Below are positions 16,242-22,758 of a stretch of 64,000 bases of DNA, in pieces (position 1 is the stretch's first letter; the number at the start of each line of letters is the position of its first letter). The translations under genes and the position numbers were made by a program. Where the stretch lies: positions 16,829-80,828 of the forward strand of contig CANQED010000012.1 of the NCBI GenBank assembly GCA_947594425.1. Direction: 5' to 3'. This stretch comes from an uncultured Ruminiclostridium sp. (lineage in GTDB: Bacteria > Bacillota > Clostridia > Oscillospirales > Ruminococcaceae). The notes under the pieces were generated by a model that was not told the DNA's origin, ran no database searches, and saw only the letters and a list, made by a program, of their open reading frames with translations.

Positions 16242-19200
16242 TGGTACTTTCAGAGCTTAAAAAGCTGTTTATAAAGCAGCACGTTTTGCTATTAATTATA
16301 ATTATTTCGATAGTAAAGGTGATCACCTCGCTTAATATGTTCGCTCCCGATTATAACGGGCTTTCTCCCGAACAGCAGAAAAAATATCTCGCATATATAG
16401 ACGAGCTCGGCGGAAAGCTCGACGAAAGCAAGGAGGAAAAAATCGTCCTGCTTTACGCCGAATATCAGTCCGCCGCCGAAATGTTAAAGCAGGTGCATGA
16501 TAAATACGTCGCGGGCGAATATGCCACCTCGGAGGAATATTTTGCCGCTATGCGGGAAATACCCGAGATAGCGGAGGACGCCGAGGCTATAGAAAAGCTG
16601 TACGCCGCTTATGAAAAGATAAGCGAAAACGAAAGCGGTATGCTGCTCGCCTCGGACGCGCCGATAATGTCGGTCGGCATGGAGTACCCGCTTATGCTGC
16701 TTATCTGTTACATATCCGCCGCCGCGTTCTACTACGAGCGCAAAATGGATCCGCTGTCGCTGACATCCGTAAAGGGCAGATCCGCCTGCGCGGGAAGATC
16801 GTTCTCGCTGTTTTGCGCGGTGGGGCTTGCCTGTGTGATATTCTTTATAACGGAATTTTGCGCGTTGTGCGCCGAGATAGGCACAGACAGCCTTTTCGCC
16901 TCGGTGACCAGCCTTGAGAGCTTTGGCAGGTCAAATTACCCCGATATGAATATACTCACCTGCTTTTGCCTAACACATCTGCTTAAATTTATCGGCTGTC
17001 TGCTGACTGCGGCGACCGGCGCGGTGATAATGAGGGCGGGAAAGAATTTTGCGGCGGCGATATTTACCCCCGCGGCGATACACTTTATATGGGCGTACCT
17101 CTTTTCACAAAAGGATATCGAGTTCTATTCCCCCTATTCGCTTATGCAGGGCGGGGTGTTCTTTCAAGGCGACGCTGAATACCGCACCCATCTTGCTATT
17201 CCGTCAGGGCAGACTATAGCGCTCGCCGCAGTGTCGATAGTGCTTATCGCGGCGGCGTGCATATATCTTACAAATTCATACAAAAACCGCCGTATGCGTA
17301 TCGGCGGCGCGGCGATAATTACTGCGGCTGTTATGCTGCTCGGCGGCTGTTCGGCAGCTTCAGGCGGCGATGAATATGCAAATATCGCCTATGATGAAGC
17401 CTACGGCGGCGGGTATTATTTTAAGTGCCAAGACATATTAGCCGACGCGCCCGTATCAGACAGCTTCAGCAATACGAATGAAGACGATAAATATATTATC
17501 GGCACTAAAATAGAGCAGTACGACGAATACGGGAAAATCGTCTGCGATCAGATAAACCGCGAGTTGTTTACCAACGGCGGTACCATACAGGATATATCAG
17601 TCTGCGGCGGGTATCTTTATTATCTTTTCTACGACGGCGATGGCAGCAAGATAGGCAGGATAAGCCTTGACGATTATTCCGACGACGTAATTTATTCGGG
17701 CGGGTACTATCCCGACTTGACGGCTTATTTTGATTTGTTTTTGTTCTATGAATCAAGCGACGGTAAGCTGCCCAAGCCGAATAACTTTATTGCGGCTGAA
17801 AGCGGGGTCATCTTCCACACCTCTAATGAAAACGGCGAGGCGCTTTACAGCTTAGACCCGTCAAGCGGCAGGATCTCTTATCTGCTTGAGGATATAATGA
17901 TACCGGCTTACGCGTTAGCGGGCGGAAAGCTGTACTATATAAATTCCGACGGACATCTTACGTTATTTTCCGACAATAAAAAGACTAACGTGTGCGACGG
18001 TCAGTATAAGGCTATGTGTGCGTATGACGGAAAGCTGTATCTTGCGGGCGGACAGGGTATGTTCTGCTATGAGATAAACAGCGGCACGCTCGAAAAAATA
18101 TCGGATATTACCGAGATCGTCGACCTTAGGATAGCAAACGATGTGCTTAAATATAAAATTTACGGCACGTCGCAGTGGGAAGAATTAAGCCTCGGCTCCG
18201 ACGCGGCAGACAGTACCCCAAACGCCACGGAAACGAGCACCGTTCCCGCCCCAGATGAGGAAGTGCCCGACAGCTCCGATATGAGCGGCGACGAGCCCGC
18301 CGCACCCGGCAGCATTTACGATTACGGTGTCATAGGCTACATAGACAAGGAGCAAAAGCACCTGCTGATGCAAAGGCGGCTTCCCACGGACGGGGATCCA
18401 ACGATGTATGAATTTGCGGTATACGACACCGAGAGCAAAAAAATAATAGGCACCCTCGAAAACGACTATGATGAATACTGCTATTATGATGATTATATAT
18501 CAATATCCTCGTTAAACTTAAACGGTCCCCAATCAGAAACCACATTCGCTTTATACGATTCGTCATTAAATAAAATAAAGATGATCGAGGGAGATGTATG
18601 GACGCTTCCGATATACATTGACGACAAGGATATATTTATCGGCCTGTGCCCCGAAAAAAACGACGACGGAGAAAGCGTTTTTAAGTTGGCAAGATACGAT
18701 AAGGACGGTAAGCTGATAGATTATATCAAAGACTGCGATACGTACGTTCCGGTGAGCATTGTATCGGTAAACGATAAGCTGATATGTGAGTCGCAGCACA
18801 GCGAATACGGCAAAGGTGAGTTTGTCGAAGTAATGAATTATGACGGCAGCGATTACCGAAGATGGCAGATATTTGACAGCACCGAATATCATTACGTCGG
18901 ACAACTCGGTAAATACGTCTACTTTTTGCCGAACCTGATAAAAAACCCCAAGGACGGCCCCGGAAAGGTGTATTTTTACGATACCGAGAAAGATGATCTG
19001 ATTTATGTGGACACCGTGACAGAAGAAGAGGCGGGAAGTTCTACGGCCACTCCCGACGGGAAGTATCTTGTCACCTGTTATGTGGAGGAAAAGGACAGAA
19101 TAGCTCAGCAGGAATTTGTACGTTTTTACGATATTGAAAAGAATGAGCTTGTTTACACCTACAACAGAGGAAAAGACAAAATAGAGTTTGGACTTGCCGG

Positions 19201-19285
19201 AATAACGGCATATTTTGACGGTGTAAGGGTGTATTCCCGCGACGGAAATTATTTTCTGAAATATGAGGATCTGGGATTATATTAA
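16241..19285 (+). CDS. ABC permease fused to an extracytoplasmic propeller lipoprotein
   Basis: A single frame of 1014 residues. Residues 1-350 are an ABC-2 permease half with six helices and a large first outer loop. Residues 352-370 (MRIGGAAIITAAVMLLGGC) are a complete SPII signal peptide with lipobox LGGC, now internal. Residues 371-660 form a propeller-like domain with YLYYLFYDG, GGKLYYINSDG and DGKLYLAGG repeats. A Ser/Pro/Glu linker leads to a second propeller-like domain (690-1014) that is paralogous to the next gene. Six helices place the former signal peptide to act as a seventh helix, leaving the sensor part outside. It is either a genuine fusion or the result of a deletion joining two genes. 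Confidence 0.8.
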   Translation: MVLSELKKLFIKQHVLLLIIIISIVKVITSLNMFAPDYNGLSPEQQKKYLAYIDELGGKLDESKEEKIVLLYAEYQSAAEMLKQVHDKYVAGEYATSEEYFAAMREIPEIAEDAEAIEKLYAAYEKISENESGMLLASDAPIMSVGMEYPLMLLICYISAAAFYYERKMDPLSLTSVKGRSACAGRSFSLFCAVGLACVIFFITEFCALCAEIGTDSLFASVTSLESFGRSNYPDMNILTCFCLTHLLKFIGCLLTAATGAVIMRAGKNFAAAIFTPAAIHFIWAYLFSQKDIEFYSPYSLMQGGVFFQGDAEYRTHLAIPSGQTIALAAVSIVLIAAACIYLTNSYKNRRMRIGGAAIITAAVMLLGGCSAASGGDEYANIAYDEAYGGGYYFKCQDILADAPVSDSFSNTNEDDKYIIGTKIEQYDEYGKIVCDQINRELFTNGGTIQDISVCGGYLYYLFYDGDGSKIGRISLDDYSDDVIYSGGYYPDLTAYFDLFLFYESSDGKLPKPNNFIAAESGVIFHTSNENGEALYSLDPSSGRISYLLEDIMIPAYALAGGKLYYINSDGHLTLFSDNKKTNVCDGQYKAMCAYDGKLYLAGGQGMFCYEINSGTLEKISDITEIVDLRIANDVLKYKIYGTSQWEELSLGSDAADSTPNATETSTVPAPDEEVPDSSDMSGDEPAAPGSIYDYGVIGYIDKEQKHLLMQRRLPTDGDPTMYEFAVYDTESKKIIGTLENDYDEYCYYDDYISISSLNLNGPQSETTFALYDSSLNKIKMIEGDVWTLPIYIDDKDIFIGLCPEKNDDGESVFKLARYDKDGKLIDYIKDCDTYVPVSIVSVNDKLICESQHSEYGKGEFVEVMNYDGSDYRRWQIFDSTEYHYVGQLGKYVYFLPNLIKNPKDGPGKVYFYDTEKDDLIYVDTVTEEEAGSSTATPDGKYLVTCYVEEKDRIAQQEFVRFYDIEKNELVYTYNRGKDKIEFGLAGITAYFDGVRVYSRDGNYFLKYEDLGLY

Positions 19286-19300
19286 AAAGGAGGACGTTTT

Positions 19301-20473
19301 ATGAAAGCGAGAAGAATTATCGCCGTGACAGCGGCGGCGCTTTGCCTTACGGCTTGCTCGGACGGGAGAGAGATCTCCGACGTACCGAGCGCGACGAGTT
19401 ACGAGCAGGCTCAGCCGTCAGAGATATCAGAGCCCGACAGCTCAATCACCTCGACAGGCATAACACCCGACGGTACGGATGCGGGCATGGACGAGCCTAC
19501 CCCGTCAGGAAGCATTTACAGCTATACTATCATAGGTTACATAGACAAGGAGCAAAAGCACCTGCTGATGAGAAGACGGCTACCCTCGGACGACGGTTCA
19601 TCGATGTATGAATTTGCGGTTTACGACACCGAGAGCAAAAAAATAATAGGCACGCTTGAAAACGACATTGAGAGATGTTGCTATTATGATGATTATATAT
19701 CGCTGCCCTCGTTCAACGATCCCCAATCAGAAACCACATTCGCTTTATACGATTCGTCATTAAATAAAATAAAGATGATCGAGGGAGATGTATGGGAGCT
19801 TCCGCTATACCTTGACGACGAGGATATATTTATCGGCGGATATTATGTAAAGACCGCCGACGGGAAAGGCGATTATAAGTGGGCAAGATATGATACCGAC
19901 GGCAAGCTCATAGACTTTTTCGATGACGAAAATAAAGAATTATATCCTGCGCCCCCGCCTTTGGCGGTAAACGGAAAGCTTATATTTCAATCTACGGACG
20001 AAACTAACGAGAGCGGAGAATTTGTCGAGATCATGAATTATGACGGGAGCGATTACAGAATATGGCAGATATATGACGAAATTGAGTATCACAAAGTCGG
20101 TCGGCTCGGCAAATACGTCTACTTTTTGCCCGATAATATCAGTGGGCATGAGGGGATACCCGGAAAGGCGTATTTTTACGATACCGAGAAAGACGATCTG
20201 ATATATGTAGATACCGTCACAGAGCATGAGGTGGCAAATTCAACGGTCAGCCCCGACGGAAAGTATCTTGTCACCAATTTTACGGAATTAAAAGACAAAA
20301 TTCCGGTGCGAACATTTATACGCTTTTACGATATAGAAAAGAACGAGCTTGTATACACCTATACTAAAGAAGATGTGCAATACGGCTGTATGATAAATGC
20401 GTATTTTGACGGTGTGCAGGTGAGATCCCTCGACGGAAATTATTTTCTGAAATATGAGGATTTGGGGCTGTAA
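19301..20473 (+). CDS. Propeller-like lipoprotein, paralogue of the fused domain
   Basis: A 390-residue lipoprotein with lipobox LCLTAC (Cys19), an acidic Ser/Thr linker and, from residue 70, a domain that aligns end to end with residues 690-1014 of the preceding fusion protein. Shared segments include IGYIDKEQKHLLM, YEFAVYDTESKKIIGTLEN, ETTFALYDSSLNKIKMIEGD and GSDYR-WQI. A 76-base DNA stretch is identical between the two (18526-18601 and 19720-19795), which shows recent duplication or gene conversion. AAAGGAGG precedes the ATG, 15 bases after the previous stop. It is probably a surface sensor or decoy working with the locus 2 transporter. Confidence 0.8.
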   Translation: MKARRIIAVTAAALCLTACSDGREISDVPSATSYEQAQPSEISEPDSSITSTGITPDGTDAGMDEPTPSGSIYSYTIIGYIDKEQKHLLMRRRLPSDDGSSMYEFAVYDTESKKIIGTLENDIERCCYYDDYISLPSFNDPQSETTFALYDSSLNKIKMIEGDVWELPLYLDDEDIFIGGYYVKTADGKGDYKWARYDTDGKLIDFFDDENKELYPAPPPLAVNGKLIFQSTDETNESGEFVEIMNYDGSDYRIWQIYDEIEYHKVGRLGKYVYFLPDNISGHEGIPGKAYFYDTEKDDLIYVDTVTEHEVANSTVSPDGKYLVTNFTELKDKIPVRTFIRFYDIEKNELVYTYTKEDVQYGCMINAYFDGVQVRSLDGNYFLKYEDLGL

Positions 20474-20515
20474 TAAACGGCATTAGCTGTTAAATATTAA
20501 AAGGAGGAATTTTTT

Positions 20516-21622
20516 ATGAAAGCAAAAATAATCATTACTATGTTAGCGGCGGCAGTCTGCCTTACGGGCTGCTCGGACAGCAGGGTGACCTCGGGTGCGG
20601 CGAGCGACCCGTTTGCGTCGTCGAGCGACGCTGTCGAGGCGGAGAGCAGTGCTATAGAGGCGGAGAGCAGCGCGACCGAGGCACAGAGCGACACGACCGA
20701 AAGCGCGGCTGCGTCGGAAGAGCCCGAATTAAGCGACAAGGATTATGAGGAGCTGTTCGGGAAATATCAATCGGGCTATGCGGACTTTGGCGACAGGAGC
20801 TTTGAGTACAAGGACGGTGTGATAGAAAAGTCATTCACCGCCACGACCAAAGGCAACGAATACGATGTAGAATACGGCTATATGGCGTACATAAACGGCA
20901 TACCGCAGAAAATAAGCCTAAACGGCGGCGAGCCGCAGGAAATGGTGAGCGTCACCCTGCCGCCCAATACCGAGCAGAAAATAACGCTTGACATTAAGCC
21001 TTCGCTTACCGAGGATATTAAAAGCGAAAAAGAATTGCAAGTAAAGTTTTTGAGCATATTTAATCCGTCCTACAAGCCGCAGGGGCAGTATGTGGGCTTC
21101 GGTAACGCCCATAACGGCACAGCCGACGGCAAACAAGTCATACAGCCGGACGGCTCGGAGGAGAGTATTTCGGATATGAAAACGACTACCGAGTACGAAT
21201 CGGTCGCTATTACCAAAGAGGTAAAGAAAAAGTATTCGCTGGGCGATATGGACGCGATCGGCTATATCATGATAAGCGACGGCACGATACCGCTTAAATC
21301 GGGAGAAAGCTCCGCCAAGACCGATATACTTATGCTCGGCAATACGGCTAACACCTATCGGGTATTTTTGTACAAAAATCACGAGCGGATACAAATAAAC
21401 GGCTGTGACTGCGCCGAAATGAAGGTAGAAAACGGCAAGCTCAGTATACTCAGCGTCGAGATACCCGACGTACAAAACCGCGATATCCTTTATGCTGTGG
21501 CAATACCCATAGACGACACGGAAAATATCATCAATCTTTGCAAATCCGGCAGCGCTCTGATACTCAGCGAGGACGATCCGATCTACAAGTATGTTCAAGA
21601 GCTCGAAGAGCAGGAGCAATAA
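20516..21622 (+). CDS. Lipoprotein at the end of ABC locus 2, function unknown
   Basis: A 368-residue SPII lipoprotein. The signal peptide MKAKIIITMLAAAVCLTGC gives lipobox CLTGC (Cys19). A low-complexity linker with repeated (A/S)(I/T)EAESSA units follows, then a beta-rich body without a recognised domain. The ribosome site AAAGGAGG is identical to that of the preceding lipoprotein gene, and the gap is 42 bases, so it is probably the last gene of the locus 2 operon. A hairpin terminator and repeat element B lie downstream. Confidence 0.78.
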   Translation: MKAKIIITMLAAAVCLTGCSDSRVTSGAASDPFASSSDAVEAESSAIEAESSATEAQSDTTESAAASEEPELSDKDYEELFGKYQSGYADFGDRSFEYKDGVIEKSFTATTKGNEYDVEYGYMAYINGIPQKISLNGGEPQEMVSVTLPPNTEQKITLDIKPSLTEDIKSEKELQVKFLSIFNPSYKPQGQYVGFGNAHNGTADGKQVIQPDGSEESISDMKTTTEYESVAITKEVKKKYSLGDMDAIGYIMISDGTIPLKSGESSAKTDILMLGNTANTYRVFLYKNHERIQINGCDCAEMKVENGKLSILSVEIPDVQNRDILYAVAIPIDDTENIINLCKSGSALILSEDDPIYKYVQELEEQEQ

Positions 21623-21683
21623 TTCGGTGCTCGGAAACTTTGCGGCAGCGCGGATATATGAATTAAAGCAATAAGGACAAAAT

Positions 21684-21745
21684 GCCCCTTTTTGCCAGAC
21701 TGTACGGCTTATACCAAAAGCATAGTCTGACAAAAGGGGCGTTTT
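21684..21745 (+). terminator. Long-stem intrinsic terminator of ABC locus 2
   Basis: GCCCCTTTTTGCCAGACT pairs with AGTCTGACAAAAGGGGC with small mismatches, followed by GTTTTT. The last 19 bases (from AGGGGCG at 21735 to 21753) recur exactly at 22031-22049, on the far side of repeat element B. Confidence 0.8.
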
Positions 21746-21753
21746 TATATGCC

Positions 21754-22030
21754 CCTCAGTCTGTAGAAAAAGGTCGATATAAAGCGGAAGGAAAGAGTTG
21801 AGTTTATGCTGCCGCCGTACGGCGGACAGCTTACGCTCATTTCTCAAATTGCTTTCTATCGCAATTCGAGAAATAAGCTACGGGGAAAACCATCAGGGTT
21901 TTCACCCTCAAGTTTAGATAAAAGCCGCTCGCAGAGCGGCAAAATCGAGGAAACCCGCTACAGCGGGTGGTCGATTTTTTGTCAGCTTGTCGGAAAATCC
22001 GACCCATAGGGAGGGTTTTTCGACAAGCTG
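21754..22030. repeat. Terminator-flanked structured element, copy B
   Basis: Flanked by an exact 19-bp direct repeat derived from the upstream terminator. It shares ends (TCAGTCTGTAGAAAAAGG; TTTTTCGACAAGCTGA) and order of hairpins with copy A, but with many substitutions. The CCGCCGTACGGCGG hairpin, the ATTTCTC...GAGAAAT stem and the ATCAG-loop stem are all kept (GAAAACC/GGTTTTC here, AAAAAC/GTTTTT in A). Extra hairpins (GCCGCTC-GCA-GAGCGGC; CCCGCTACAGCGGG) are present only here. The right-end stem CAGCTTGTCG/CGACAAGCTG is perfect. Confidence 0.7.
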
Positions 22031-22104
22031 AGGGGCGTTTTTATATGCCGCTTTACTCAAAATGTCAATTCATCACCGTAAATGTACATTTCACGCCAAA
22101 TTTA

Positions 22105-22133
22105 TTGACAGTATATTTTTGCAATGATAGAAT
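22105..22133 (+). promoter_or_regulatory. Sigma-A promoter of the giant lipoprotein gene
   Basis: TTGACA and TAGAAT are separated by 17 bases, about 74 bases before the ATG at 22207. Confidence 0.65.
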
Positions 22134-22206
22134 TATCGTGAGTATTTATGGGCAGTTTTATATTTACACGATAAAGCATAATTTTTGCTCAAGAAAGGAA
22201 AATTAT

Positions 22207-22725
22207 ATGAAATTTAGGTCAAAAAAGTATTTACGCTCGTCTGTTGCGCTTACGCTTGTCGCGGCGATATCGCTTGCGTCATTGACAGGCTGCGACAACA
22301 CCACGGTCGAAAGCTCGACCAATCCGCCCGATTCGACATCGTCGATGTCGACAGCAGAGCCGAGCGGGGACGAAACGGCGGCGTTAGCTCAGGCGACTTA
22401 TGTAGAATGGAGCAGCAGCGGAGAATACACCACAACGCTTACCTCCGAGGACGCGGATCTTTCCGACGTTGAGGCCGAGGACGTGTTGGTGTTTACTATT
22501 CCCGTATCCGAGACCGAGACGGAGAGTGAAGAGGATCTTCCCGACCCGATAAGCTATCCCGTAAAGTCGGTCAATAAGAACGGCGACGCGCTCGAGATAA
22601 CCTTCACCGACGACAAGGCGGCCGAAAAATCGGCGGACTGCTACATAATCAGCATAGATAAGAAGAATTTAGGCGCGGCGGTGCTGGTGGATTATCCCAC
22701 CCCCGAGGTGACGCTTGAGGGATAG
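22207..22725 (+). CDS. Giant lipoprotein 1, N-terminal part before in-frame TAG
   Basis: Starts at the ATG at 22207 (AAAGGAAA upstream); an open frame reaching back to 21967 has no ribosome site. The signal peptide ends in lipobox SLTGC (Cys29), followed by a Ser/Thr linker and one beta domain (SSSGEYTTTLTSEDADLSDV...). Codon 173 is TAG (22723-22725), yet the same frame continues open for another 908 codons with clear homology to the neighbouring paralogue. The product is therefore either a 172-residue truncated lipoprotein or the N-terminus of a 1080-residue protein made by readthrough. The paralogue at 25468 has a sense codon here. Confidence 0.75.
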   Translation: MKFRSKKYLRSSVALTLVAAISLASLTGCDNTTVESSTNPPDSTSSMSTAEPSGDETAALAQATYVEWSSSGEYTTTLTSEDADLSDVEAEDVLVFTIPVSETETESEEDLPDPISYPVKSVNKNGDALEITFTDDKAAEKSADCYIISIDKKNLGAAVLVDYPTPEVTLEG

Positions 22726-22758
22726 GGCATACTTGTCTCGGACGAGGATCCCGAGATA

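Noticed and set aside
21967..22206. N-terminal extension of giant lipoprotein 1
   Set aside because: It would run through repeat element B and the promoter, and would bury the lipoprotein signal peptide; the ATG at 22207 has the ribosome site.
22723..22725. TAG decoded as pyrrolysine
   Set aside because: No pyl genes in the window and no sign of other in-frame TAG codons in real genes; a plain nonsense mutation or error is simpler.
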